The notes beneath the pieces are model-generated. The model was not told the DNA's origin. It saw only the letters and a list, made by a program, of their open reading frames with translations, and did no database searches. From the NCBI GenBank assembly GCA_016584305.1, contig JACEEZ010003836.1, positions 110,001 through 174,000 of the forward strand: a stretch of 64,000 nucleotides of DNA, read 5' to 3'. Shown one piece after another: positions 39,271-51,116 of the stretch. Made by a program: the position numbers and the translations under genes. The stretch is from Chionoecetes opilio (taxonomy: Eukaryota > Arthropoda > Malacostraca > Decapoda > Majidae). How positions within the stretch are numbered: the first letter of the stretch is position 1; every line of letters begins with the position of its first letter.

Positions 39271-40214
39271 CTTAGAGGCTTGATCAAGATTTATCACACG
39301 TGTCATAAAAAATCCGAATCCTCATCACTCAAATCTTCACTTGACTTGACAACACTTAAGTCCTGCCCCCCCTCCTCCCCCGCCCCTCCCAGCAGACGCA
39401 CCGTTGCTCGGCATGCGGGCGTGTTGTGACGGGCGGGCGGGAAGCAGCCTGCAGGTACTAGGAGGAGGGAGGAGGAAGAAATAGCTAAGCATAAACGCAA
39501 CACCTAGAGTCTAGACTGAAGATTAAAGGCCTTGTCTCACGTAACAGTGGAGAGAACGAGGCAAAAAAAGGAAGAAAAAAAGTTGTCAATAGATGTGTGT
39601 TTTTGAGAGAGAGAGAGAGAGAGGGGAGATACAATTTGTTTTCTTTTATTGCATGGCGACTATCGTACCTTTAAGAGGAGGTATGTAAGTTATCGTCCTG
39701 TTTCTGATAAAGCAAATATGTGCATCCCTTGATAAGATTTACTTTTGTTGATGACAATGTACCCTTCTCTTAAGTATTATACCTGATAGCTGTGTCACAA
39801 CTTAAATGTTAATGTGTATGAATAATATGAAAATGTTAATATGTGTATGTGTATGAATAATTGAGCTTGATTGATTTTGTATTCAAGTATAATATGTATT
39901 GCGAGTGTCACTACTCATATGGTTCTTGCATTGCCTTAACTTATGCCCCCATCTTAACCTTAACTAATTCCTTGTGGTCGTAAGCTTTGGACTGTGATTG
40001 AGTGACATTGACAGGTAGGGAGTCCCAAGGTGAGCCAGTTACCGCAGTACCACAGGAGCAGCAGCCCACGTACCGTACGGGCCTGGGGGGTGAAGTGGCG
40101 GGTAGGGGGCAGGTTAGAGGGCGGGGGGCAAGGGTAGAGGGCAAAGATCAAAGAAAGGCGCCTGGTAAAGGTGGAGACACTGGGCAAGGTGTGTCTTAAA
40201 GGTAGACGACAACA

Positions 40215-40215
<1 letters not shown>
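39271..40215. other. Unique-looking sequence, no gene seen
   Basis: A short GA tract lies at 39604-39625. 40080-40140 is G-rich. Confidence 0.5.
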
Positions 40216-40309
<94 letters not shown>

Positions 40310-40310
40310 G
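40216..40310. repeat. (GA)n microsatellite
   Basis: GA tract of about 47 units with one AAAG break at the end. Confidence 0.97.
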
Positions 40311-41448
40311 CTAAGGTGTCAGATTCCCTCAACACTCTATGGACTTTAATCTGACTTTTTGGTAACTTAGGTTCGTTCGTGTGGGCGAGTGTTTGTTTAC
40401 GGCTCGCTTATTATGCTGTGAATCACTTCCTCTTGTCGCGTGCTTACAATGGACTTGAGATGTAGTGTATTCATTGATGTTGAGTGTAGCATCACTTGAG
40501 TATATCCTACTCCTGTAAGTTCTTTCACATATATTACTACCGGTGTGTTTAGCGATGGCTCTCACTCTTACGTGTCTCTTGTTATGAAAGTATGAGACCT
40601 TGCGAGGCTGAGAGGTTTTTTTGTGTTGCAAATTCGGGAGGAGAGCGATTTGTTGAGTGACGCAATCTGAATGTCATGAGAAGAGGCAGGGAGTTGTTCT
40701 CATATGGAGTCTCGGTGGTGGGAAGGATGCAGGATAAGGGCGGCATGATTATATTATATCATATATTATAGTGACGCTGTTGATTTAAAGGAAGGATTCA
40801 ATTAAGGTTCATTTATTCATTTAAGGATCCATTTAGGTTCATTTAAAAGGAACCTGGAGAAACACACGGTTGCTTTTACATGATTTTCATTGCATTAAGA
40901 TGTGTGCAGAAACGAGTTTAGATTCACCTGTAGCTCATATTTATCTTCATTATTGGTAATTAATAGTAGCACATTACCTAGTGATAGTAGTTATAGTAAA
41001 GTAGTATTATATATTTCTATCATTGCTGCGATGATGACATGATCTTCATTGTCATCATTTAACCTTTTAATCTTTTCAGGATTCCTGTTTTATTTTTCGG
41101 AAAGAGTGACAGAGACATGGCAATTGTTTTCTATAAAGCTCGCAGTCACTCGCAAGGCCTCAAGCTCCTTTTATTGACCAACTGAGATTCCTCCTTTCAC
41201 CTGGTCGCCGCCTTATATTGCACCTCAGAATTATTTACTCTCTCATGTGGTCGTATTGTTCCCACTGATGTTTTCTAATCTCCAACTGAGGAATTTTGAA
41301 AGGGCATGAGTGGACGTGTCTCTGTTGTTCCTTGAAGGTCAGCGTGGCGACCCTCACATCACATCCCCCTGACACCCACCGCCTCATTGTGACCCGGACG
41401 CATATTTCCCAACTCTTATCCACACAAAGTTACCATTAATAGTCCAGG
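40311..41448. other. Unique-looking sequence, no gene seen
   Basis: A local TTCATTTA/AAGGTTC short-repeat patch lies at 40800-40856. No gene recognised. Confidence 0.5.
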
Positions 41449-41602
41449 AAACCTAACCGTAACCTAACTTAACCTAACGTAACCTAACCGTAACCTAACG
41501 TAACCTACCGTAACCTACCCGTAACCTAACTGTAACCTAACCGTAACCTAACCGTAACCTAACGTAATCTAACCGTAACCTAACGTAACCTAACCTGACG
41601 TG
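41449..41602. repeat. Degenerate telomere-like array of AACCT/ACCGT units
   Basis: About 150 bp of CCTAACCGTAA, CCTAACGTAA and CCTAACTTAA words, an approximately 11-bp variant of the arthropod telomeric repeat (TTAGG/CCTAA). It is interstitial, impure and only about 14 units long, so not a functional telomere. Shorter CCTAA runs occur at 42061-42077 and 50576-50597. Confidence 0.85.
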
Positions 41603-44140
41603 TTCAAGAGTAAACGCAACATATTGTTCCAGAAAACGGGAATATGCGTCCCGGACACTACAATCCATTTCGTTGAGACTCGGGTGTTCGCCTTCATACA
41701 CTCCTCAGTCCTGATGGCGTTACTCTCACTCGAGTTGTGTTGAAGAGGCTGAAGTGCAATAAACTTTAGACTTTCTCTTTTTCGGCCGCTCCGTTTGATG
41801 ACTGTGACCTGTAAATGCATAGTAGACCCCAAGGCGATGAAAAGTTATTTAGCCGCCTCAGTTTTGGGGTTCCCTATTAGGCTACACCCGAGAAGGTATT
41901 TGCTTAACGTCTAACATCGGCCAGAAGTATATTTTTGTGTGTCAGTCTTCGTTAGCATAGCATCAGAGCCACCCACTTAGAGTAAACGAAGCTCTGTTGT
42001 TGAACCGTAAGCCTAGCAAAGCAATGCCGACTCACCTCCACTCCCTAACCCACCATAACCCACATCATGTTAACCTAACCTAACCTTCTGTACGCCAATA
42101 TAACCCTACACATTCCTCTCCTTGTCGAGTTACGCTTATCTGTACCTCATGGGCAGTCATCAGCAGTGGAATGTTATCAATGCTTTTATTCCAGCATCAG
42201 AGGGTCATACGTAGACTATTAATGAAGGTGACTCGCCAGATACAGGGCGGGCAGCTCGCAATAATAGTATAAATGAATAGTGACGCAGTAGATCTTGATT
42301 AAACTATTTGAAAAACGAACATCGCACTGAATCGTGGCCTCAGACAGACCCAGGCCAGGATCTCTCGGAGGCCACGACTGAATGCACTCTTGTGTCATGT
42401 TTGTAATTGATCTATGCTGGTATAGTGACATTCAATTTCCACGTCGCAGTCTTGCTAACCTGGTGACCCACAGATATACATAGGGAGCCTCTACACTCTC
42501 TCTAAAAGGTGAGATGATAGTCAGGATTTAGCTCGTGCTGTCGTAATGTCATGTGTGCAAAGGGAATGAGAATGCTGGTGTGTGGTGAGACGTTGCAGTG
42601 GCAGTAAATTTTGCCCCGGGCTTGCTGTATTCTGCTGGCAGGGTTAGAGAAGTAGGTTGTGGCTGTGAACTTGTAATGCAGGTTAGCTAGATGAACTCTG
42701 GGCGCCTTTTTTTTTTTTATCTAACTTCAAAAGGGTGGATGCCTGAGGACTGACTGTTTTAGGATGCTGTTTGTGGATGTTTGGTGTAGGTACTCGTAAT
42801 GGTGTCGTTGCGAGGTAGTTGCTAATATGGTGTGATGCTGGTGTACTGGGAAGAGGAGGAGATGGTGTTATTTTGCACTGGGATATGGTGATGTGAGGTA
42901 CTGGTTAGTTCTTTTATTCCTTTCTGGGGTAGGATGATTCAGCATGAATAAGCCTGTGGGGTCTGTGTCTCTCGTGCGGAGGGTCTTGTATCGGCCAGGT
43001 TATTGTTTTATGATGTGCCATTGTATGTGTGGTTCCGTACATACCACGTGTATATTTAGTGCCTGATTTTGTGATTTTGAGATTTTTTGGATGTTGATTT
43101 TGTATATGAATTGAAGCCGCCAAGGGCACGGAAAATTGTCATTGTAAACTTCACGATGTTTCCTTTTGTTGTCGAAATGAAGTCTTTTTTGAGTTCATGG
43201 ATCTTCTTTGTAGCTCTGTTGCATAAGTACAGAAGAAAGGTTACATAGGTGAAACTTTGTAATATATTTGCAAAGTATGTCTATCTGTTGCAAAGAGTCC
43301 GAATGTGGATTGTGTAGAGAGTTCAGTCATTCTAGATCTAGAGTAACCGGATAATGTGGTAAGTTCAGGTGTGATGTATTGTTTAGTAGGTTGTGATGGC
43401 ATTACTACGTAGGTTGTCTGTGTAGGTCAGTACAGGTGTTTGTGTGCGTGGCAGAGGAGAGAGCAGATCATTCAGGAAAAGGTTGAAGAGCGAAACCTTG
43501 TGGGACCCTTATTGGGAGGGTACTAAAGTGAGACTTGAAGTTTGGGAGTCAATCGAATCGTAGCGTATCTTTGTGTCGAATGAAATGCGGTAAGGGCAGG
43601 TGTATAGAACATGTGTAGTGGCGCTCTCTCCATCACTCATGCAGGGATGACTTAAGGAAGGGTGACTGACTGAAGGTGGTAAAACCTATCGCAAAACCAC
43701 GATCACCTCCATTCATGCTTGTTGATACGGGTATTACATATTAAAAGATGTTCAAATACATCCGTCATCTTTTCAAGCCACATTAGAGGTTATGACTTCA
43801 CAATCATATCTCATGTGTTCACTCTAAAGAAGTTGACCCTCTGCTCTGTCTTTGGATGCTTTCTGAATGGCACTATAACGTCTATAAGGCACATACGGCT
43901 TTCTGAATGACATTAGTTTGTCTTGGTCTGGAGACACGCTGTTGATGTTGCCGATGTTGACTTCACCAAATCAGAAAAAAAGAATGCATGGAGTCCAGTT
44001 GCAGGGTAAATACAGATGCTGGTGACCTACAAGGCGCCGGGGAGCACACGTCCACCACGGCCCCGCCAGGCGTTAGTATTGGTGCTGGCAACTGTGTGCG
44101 CCAAACATGGGCAAGGGAGGGCAGTGTCAGGCCCCTGGTA
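41603..44140. other. Long unique-looking interval, no gene seen
   Basis: About 2.5 kb with almost no simple repeat apart from a T11 run near 42710. 42580-43500 is GT-rich with GTGTGGT-like words. No open frame above about 80 codons and no recognisable domain. Confidence 0.5.
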
Positions 44141-44148
44141 GACCTTCT

Positions 44149-44174
44149 GCCCCCCCCCCCCCCTCCTCCCGCCT

Positions 44175-44223
<49 letters not shown>
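44149..44223. repeat. C homopolymer plus (CA)n
   Basis: About 13 C near 44150, then about 24 CA units from 44176. Confidence 0.94.
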
Positions 44224-44224
<1 letters not shown>

Positions 44225-44793
44225 CTCACTCTCTCCATTATAGTTGATTCATTTCTCCCACCCGTGCGGCTCTTCCTGCGCCAGGTCGCGACACTCGCCA
44301 TCTGCCCTCATGCCGCTACTTCCTCCTCCCCTCCGCCCCCATACCTCCCTCAACCCCCCCCCCCCCAACCCGCGGCGACTCGTGTCTGCCACATTCTTCC
44401 TTCACACCTCAACCCAAACCCACTGTTTAGGATTTGCACTGGCTATACCTATGCACCTATATATGCACCTTTATACTGGTTTTGCCTCTACTATTACACT
44501 GTTCTTATTCGCGACTGTTTATGTTGTGGAGATTTTATCCGTATGCAGTATAATAAAGCACCTAAACAGCTGACGTTTATAGCACATTATGTTATCGATG
44601 TTGTTTGAAAAGCTGGGTCCAGATAAACCATGATTTTACAACAGCCGTAATACCTTCAAATACTCATTTCATTAAATATGGTTTCACGACGTTTGTAGCT
44701 TCAGCCCTAAAGGTGTTGTGCATTATAGGCTGTGTGAAGGAGAAAGCGACATACTTCGAGGCTTGCAAAGAAGGAAGACCTAATCACCTCTCT

Positions 44794-45034
<241 letters not shown>

Positions 45035-45088
45035 TGTTCTATATATTGCAAGAATTCTGTTATTGCCAAACCATTTCACTTTTAAAGG

Positions 45089-45529
45089 AGTAAGTTTTGT
45101 CTAATGTGTGATTTTTAAGGAATATCTGGAAGTATCATGTCATTGTGAATTGGCTGAAATAAGGACTTTTAACCATTGTAACTGAAAACTTATTCCAGAT
45201 TCGTGTTCAGCATGCCCGAAAACTGTTAAGAACAAATTTTCAAGCAAATCTATTTCTCAAAAAATATTGCAAATTTTGCAAGGCTAGGTTTACCCCTTGC
45301 AAGGGGTAAGGGTTTAAGAGTTTACCCCTTGCAAAATTTGCAATATTTTTTTTAAATAAATATGCTTGAAAATTTGTTCCTAACAGTTTTCGGGCATGCT
45401 GAAGACAAATCTGGAATCCGTTTTCAGTTACAATGATTAGAAGTCCCTATTTCAACCAATTCACAATGACATACTTCCAGATATTCCTTAAAAATCACAA
45501 ATTAGACAAAACTTACTACAAAACATAAA
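45089..45529. mobile_element. Long-hairpin element, copy B
   Basis: The left arm starts GTAAGTTTTGTCTAATGTG and the right arm ends ATTAGACAAAACTTACTAC. Arms of about 210 bp are reverse complements with scattered mismatches, centred near 45300 on a nested CCCCTTGCAAGGGG palindrome. Shares the GAATATCTGGAAGTATCATG and CAGCATGCCCGAAAACTG blocks with copies A and C. No coding capacity. Confidence 0.88.
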
Positions 45530-46190
45530 CCAGTGTTTCTGTTGATAACCAAAAGCACCACCAATGGTACAGAAAAAAAACCCGATAAAATTGACTGGAA
45601 TGCAGATAAGAAACACAACACGGAAGCAGCGATCGTTCTCGTGTCGTCTGCATATCAGTATGTATGTACCATACATACATACTACATACATACCAAGCGT
45701 ACATAATGTACGCCTGGTTATCTGCTTTGCGTCCTCGCGTCCTCGCCTCTTCATGCTGCTGCAGGGGGCGTGAAGTGGCACAGGAGCTGACATGCTTGCC
45801 TCTGCCCTTGTATGACGTCTTGCATGTGACGAGGGGGATCTGCGTCTCTGTCGAATGTAGAATGAATGATTGCTTTGTTTGTACACACCGTCATTGCTTC
45901 GTTGCTTTATCGGGCTGTTAGAGGCATAACGGGCCACCCCATCGGCAGGCAAGGCATATTGGAACAGATTTACATAGCACAAATACAGCAACACAGAGGC
46001 ACAGGGAATATAAAGAGCCCACAGGAGTGTCGTGGCGCCGCTGCCATGAATGGGCTGTTTGAGGACGTCAGGTTTTGATCATATTTTCTTAACTCGAGAC
46101 TTGTCTCTCGTGCCGCGACTCTTGTTGTTATTGTTGTTGTTTTGCCCAACGTGTCCTTTTGATTATCTAGGCCAGCAACAATTGGATTCG
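45530..46190. other. Unique-looking sequence with a short ATAC hairpin
   Basis: GTATGTATGTACCATACATACATAC at 45659-45683 is a palindromic ATAC/GTAT run. A minus-strand open frame (45488-45994) begins in the hairpin copy B arm and shows no domain. Confidence 0.5.
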
Positions 46191-47259
46191 AGAGAGAGAG
46201 AGAGAGAAGGGGGAGGTTCTGTCAGTTTTTATTGTGTTCGTTTTGATTATTGATATGTGTGCGTGTATGTGTGTGCATAGGTACACACATTGACATAAGG
46301 AGAAAAGTTATCATTGTTTTGGAAGACCCAAACAATCGTCAGTCTCATGTTACTATATCAAGGGTGAAAATGCCAGGAGGGGCTGACCGCGTCGGTCGTT
46401 AAGTGCAGGGCAGTGCGACTGAGACTTCTGAAGCACCGTTTCTTTAATTTTGATCAAAGAGAATATTATGTTAGTTGACCTTGATCTATTTTCAGTCAAG
46501 AGATTGTTGTTTGGAATCACATCATGTCTAATTATCAACATGTTAAATGCATGCATGGTTTTTTTCGGAGGGGGGGGGGATAGGATACAGTGTTTGTGAG
46601 TATCTAAATTAAAGTCTTTACGTAACTCTGCCATCACCCTGCAGTGCTTGCATTGTTTGCCTCCACTGCGGCGGGTTCTCCCCTCGCCAAGGACTTTTGA
46701 CCAGTAGCTTGGTCAACGGGTAACACCTGCCCCCCTGAAGGTTGCTCCGCTTGAATGCCACATGCACACACTCAAAGAACCTTTATGTCTATATTGAATA
46801 GCTGAAAAATGTGATTGGAATTATACTAGTAATTTGCTGCTTAATGAATACAGATTATTCTTTGTTCATTGTTCGCGAGGTTAGACTGTAACACTCATAC
46901 TTTCTTATCATAGATCCGAATTAGGTCTAGCTGCAAAAACGTCTTGTCATTACTCTTGATCAGACAGCTTTTTTTTTCTCATTATTATCATAACGGTGTG
47001 AATTTCGTAACCTATTTAATTTCCAAACATAACAAGTGGATATATACAGGTGTTCTTACTAAAAAGATCAGTTTTCTCAAATGCTGGACGAGTGTTATCT
47101 CTTCATTATATATTTTTATTGCCCGTATCTGAATTTGTTTTTTCTTGGGGAAGTGACATTAATGTGCTGCTCGCGGCTCATAAAACCGAATTAAGAATGT
47201 GAGGTCATTACACGTAGAACTAGAAGTGTGTCAAAACTAAGGGTATGGCGAGGGGTAAC
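46191..47259. other. Unique-looking sequence, no gene seen
   Basis: A short GA tract lies at 46191-46207 and a G run near 46570. No gene recognised. Confidence 0.5.
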
Positions 47260-47391
47260 CGGACGTTTCGACCACGGACGTTTTGGCCCTTAGGTTAGGT
47301 TAGGTCAGGTTAGGTTATTTTAGAGAGCTAGGATTACTGAGGCGGTTAGTTTTTACTCGTGCCCAAAACGGCCGTGGCCAAAACGTTCTAC
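47260..47391. repeat. Inverted repeat with TTAGGT array in the loop
   Basis: The left arm (47260-47289, core CCACGGACGTTTTGGCCC) pairs imperfectly with the right arm (47361-47390, core CAAAACGGCCGTGGCCAAAA). The loop carries TTAGGTTAGGTCAGGTTAGG, again the telomeric word. Possibly a small foldback element. Confidence 0.65.
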
Positions 47392-50137
47392 ATTCATGGC
47401 GAGAGTGTGTTGCAGCCTGCCACCGGTGCTTCAGGCTTGCCGGCTTGCTTCATCAACGGTTTTACCTCCCGCCGGCCGAGGGTTGAAGGGCGCCGCGGTA
47501 GGGGAGGGGGGTTCCAGGTGGTCTTTGTGTTCACAGCATGCCGCTTGTTTACCTGTGCGAATAAAAAAGTGATGTATGCTTAATTTGATTTTTTTGATGC
47601 ATGTGTTATGTTCTTCCAATCTCCTCCAATCCCGCTCGATAAGATTGGATTGTTATTGATGAGATGATGAGATAGTGAGAGGTGTGCGCTCTGGAAACCT
47701 GTAATTTGAGGTAACATTCCTTAGTCCTCCTATTACTTTATTAAAGAAATCACCAGTTATGGACATGAAGTATCTTGAGGTCTTAAAGCCATACTCGAAC
47801 CTTCTTTAAAGTGGATACGTAACACAAATCATAATATTGTTCCAAAACTCAAGTGATATATTACAGTATGCTCGACTGTAACAACATTATAACATGCTCA
47901 TTTATATTTAAAGCTACAAATATAAGCAGGTTACTTCATATGTTCAAGTAAATAGTGTTGCTCCAAGGCCATGCAAGCGGCTGGCAGAATTATGATGTGG
48001 CGGTCCATACGCGGGGAATTACCAACACCCCTTTGATTAACGCTGCTGGTTGCCTGGAGTGAAGGTCACGCCACCTAACCCGCTTCATCCCGCTATGTAC
48101 TTAATTAATTCCTCCTATCGTCATTTAGATGTAAATATTGTGGCCATAACGACTTATGATATACAGTTTGCTTCGCTACATATACTTTAGTTCCTGTTTA
48201 GTAATTACTAGTTGTGGAAGGGGTTGCATAATTTAAAATATGCTGCAATATTCACGACCAAAATCTTCGTTAAAGGTGACGTTGGTACTACACTACTTAC
48301 GACTTGCTTGTGTATGCATAACTTAAAGACAGCAGAATTATAGGACAAGATACGTAGTTATATATCTAATGCCATAAACATTATGATTCATAAGATCGCA
48401 CAGAAAAAATAAACATTTTAGATATGACCTTGGCGCCTCCACCATTCTGGCTGAGTGAGTCGCCAGGTCGAAGCGAAGGTCGCCGCCACCAAGCAGACCA
48501 AAGACAAATTACAGAAGAAGATGTGTGAGTCATGTTGAGCGAGTAAACACAGCGGTCGGAGGGGAGAGCTGAAGGGAGAGCAGGAGGCGAGGGAGAAAGG
48601 AAGAGGCGGAGGGAAGAAGAGAGAAGGTGCTTGTGTGTGTTAGCAGTGTGGGCGGTGGAGTGCTGAGGAACCTAAGGAAAGAAATTATACGAATGGGCCA
48701 GGAAGTGTATAAGAAAAACTAAAACGAACGTCGACGTCAGTATTACCCAGAGGGAAGATTAATTATTTACGCAAAAGTAATCCGGAAATAAAGTCACCGT
48801 AGCTTTTTTCATAAATAAAAAAAAGTAAATTAATGTACACGTCCTGTAGAGGGAGATAATTTTTTCCACCGTCAACTAGTTATCAAGCAGGATGCGTCAA
48901 CTGGGAGATTAACAGCGTTCCTAAATATAGAGTTACACCCGTAGTCACGACGGCAACACTACCCGTCCTGTTATGCCTATCCTTGTGGAGAGACAGACAG
49001 GCCTCGCTTGCAGAAACGTTAGTAGTTTCAGTACACGCTGTTAAAAGGGCAAGTGCTGACTATCCTGCTTTTAGATGAGAGCAAAAATTGCGTATGAATT
49101 TGATTATTATTCTGTGTATTAGTAAGTTGTAAATTTCTGCTGATCAATTGACACAGTATTGTTTATGCTGTCGCGGTCTGGCAAGCATCGTGTGCCCCCC
49201 CCCCTTACGCCGTGCCTGTCGCGGGGTGTGTGTTATGGACGTTATCGCCTTGTAGGGCGCCAAACCTCCCCGTCGCCCCTTGCATACCAATCGCCTCAGC
49301 TACACGCCATGCCTCGCTGGTTTGTTAACGAGTGAAATAGCCAAGGGAAGAGTTGAAAAGATTGTTAACTAAGGAGACGAAGTTGAAGAGGACCTATAAA
49401 GCGATACTAAGCGTCAAAGGACCAAGAATAAGAAGACCACTTGTAAATTCATTGTATTGCTTACATAGCTTATAAGTCAGTTTAAACGCTGCATGTCTCA
49501 ATCAGTTTCTATTTTATTACGCCAATTAACCTTTATGAAAACAGAGACATGTTTTTTTTTTATTCGCAAGTTTCTTTAAACGCACGTAACAATGACTCAG
49601 AAACTTGCGAAAGGTGAAAACGGCATGTTGTTTGTAAACGTTCGTGCGAATCGTGCCCCGAGGAACACTCACGCCGCCCTGCAGGTCTGTATCAAAGTTT
49701 TACAAAGTTTACAAAGTTTATTGAGAAAAGGGAGGGATTACAAAGAGGGGAGTGTATCGTGGAGGGGCGTGAGAGAGAGCCAGCTGGGGGCCTGCTCGGT
49801 GGGTGGCGGCGACGGTGATGGTTGTGAGGCTGCTGCACCGTCCCTGAGGCCTCGCCGGGATCTAGAGTTGCCCTGACTGACACTTTAAGATTACAAGACA
49901 TCACAGTGTATTCATCAGATCTGAGTGGTGTGATTATTTATTATATTTACTAACTCAATAATTCATAACTTGATGGATGCATTCTAGTATCATGTGCGTG
50001 CAGTATAGTTTGAGAACATGAACATGCGGTAATGTAACAGTGTCATGCATTCTAGCCACCTTCAATATTATTTTTGTTATCAGTAGTAAGAAAAATATCA
50101 GGTTGGTTCATTTGGGATATTCTCTAATAACTACTTG

Positions 50138-50141
<4 letters not shown>
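47392..50141. other. Long unique-looking interval, no gene seen
   Basis: Almost free of simple repeats. 48430-48660 is purine-rich with GGGAGAGC and GAAGAG words; 49580-49880 is open on the + strand for about 94 codons with no recognisable domain. AT-rich elsewhere. Confidence 0.5.

Positions 50142-50182
<41 letters not shown>
50142..50182. repeat. (GA)n microsatellite
   Basis: Pure GA tract of about 20 units. Confidence 0.95.
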
Positions 50183-50184
<2 letters not shown>

Positions 50185-50575
50185 TCATCAGTCTTGCCTC
50201 TATAATCAACATGCTCAAGGGACGGGAGAGGAAGTTGAGTAAGATTCCTGATTAGTGGATAACTATAAATAGGTAAGAAGTGCATTGCAGATTTGTTGCA
50301 GTAATCAAACCTTGGACACGGCGAATGAACTCCAGTATTGCACAGGCTACCATATAAGTCTTGTGTTCGTTCACCTTATGCGGCTGTTACTTTTCCAACC
50401 TTCGGGCAGACGCGGCGTGGAAAGTAGAAGAATTAATTGTATGATTGTATGATGAATACGGTACATTAAATTCAGAATCGACTTGATAACTTAGGACAGT
50501 GGTACATTATCGTGGGGGTGATCAAGGTCTTCATAACTTATTGTATAGAAACTACCAAGCTGCTTCTTATTACTA

Positions 50576-50597
50576 ACCTAACCTAACCTAACCTAAA
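50576..50597. repeat. Short CCTAA telomere-like run
   Basis: About four tandem CCTAA units, matching the arthropod telomeric word. Confidence 0.85.
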
Positions 50598-50759
50598 CAT
50601 TATGAATTGACCACTTACTACCTTAACTTATCTACCTTTTAAGCCATCTGTATCATTATTAACTGTATAAATAAATAGATATATAAGAAAACTCCCCTCA
50701 TTATGCTGCGCCTCTATCTCTCCCAAATTTAACTACGCAGTGTTTGTTAGTTGCACTTC

Positions 50760-51116
50760 ATGCGCTCTCCTTATATAATCTTCTGTCTTATCATTAGCTG
50801 GTTTCCATTACCATTGACCTCGGATGCAACAGATCAAGCCAACAGTACCGTCCAACACCCAGCCCAACACCCAGCTCAACACCCAGCCCAACACCCAGCT
50901 CAACACCCAGCCCAACACCCAGCCCAACACCCAGCTCAACACCCAGCCCAACACCCAGCTCAACACCCAGCCCAACACCCAGCCCAACACCCAGCCCAAC
51001 ACCCAGCTCAACACCCAGCCCAACACCCAGCCCAACACCCAGCCCAACACCCAGCTCAACACGTGCATAATTCCCTCCTTGTTCTGCGACACGTACCCGA
51101 ATTTCATTGCCCTTGA
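50760..51116 (+). CDS. Possible secreted QHPA-repeat protein (speculative)
   Basis: From the ATG at 50760 an open frame of 118 codons starts MRSPYIIFCLIISWFPLPL, a charged start followed by a hydrophobic stretch like a secretion signal. Then come a short spacer (about DATDQANSTV), 17 tandem Gln-His-Pro-Ala units, and a 20-residue tail ending HVPEFHCP before TGA. The repeat unit is 12 bp, so all frames stay open across it and length is not evidence. The only variable base in the array (GCC/GCT) is silent in this frame. No promoter, splice site or known family supports it. A chance hydrophobic lead-in is quite possible. Confidence 0.25.
   Translation: MRSPYIIFCLIISWFPLPLTSDATDQANSTVQHPAQHPAQHPAQHPAQHPAQHPAQHPAQHPAQHPAQHPAQHPAQHPAQHPAQHPAQHPAQHPAQHPAQHVHNSLLVLRHVPEFHCP
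50853..51062. repeat. 12-bp minisatellite, 17.5 copies
   Basis: Tandem CAACACCCAGCY units, identical except for C or T at the last base. In order, the variants are CT CT CCT CT CCCT CCCT, giving a higher-order pattern. Such homogeneity implies recent expansion. Confidence 0.97.

Noticed and set aside
39304..39345. Aspartate/serine-rich minus-strand frame suggesting an acidic domain
   Set aside because: Only a few residues (SSEDLSDEDSD) and no continuing frame or splice support.
41449..41602. A functional telomere or chromosome end
   Set aside because: The array is short, degenerate and flanked on both sides by ordinary sequence.
50853..51062. CRISPR array
   Set aside because: Units are contiguous 12-mers with no spacers, and the genome is eukaryotic.
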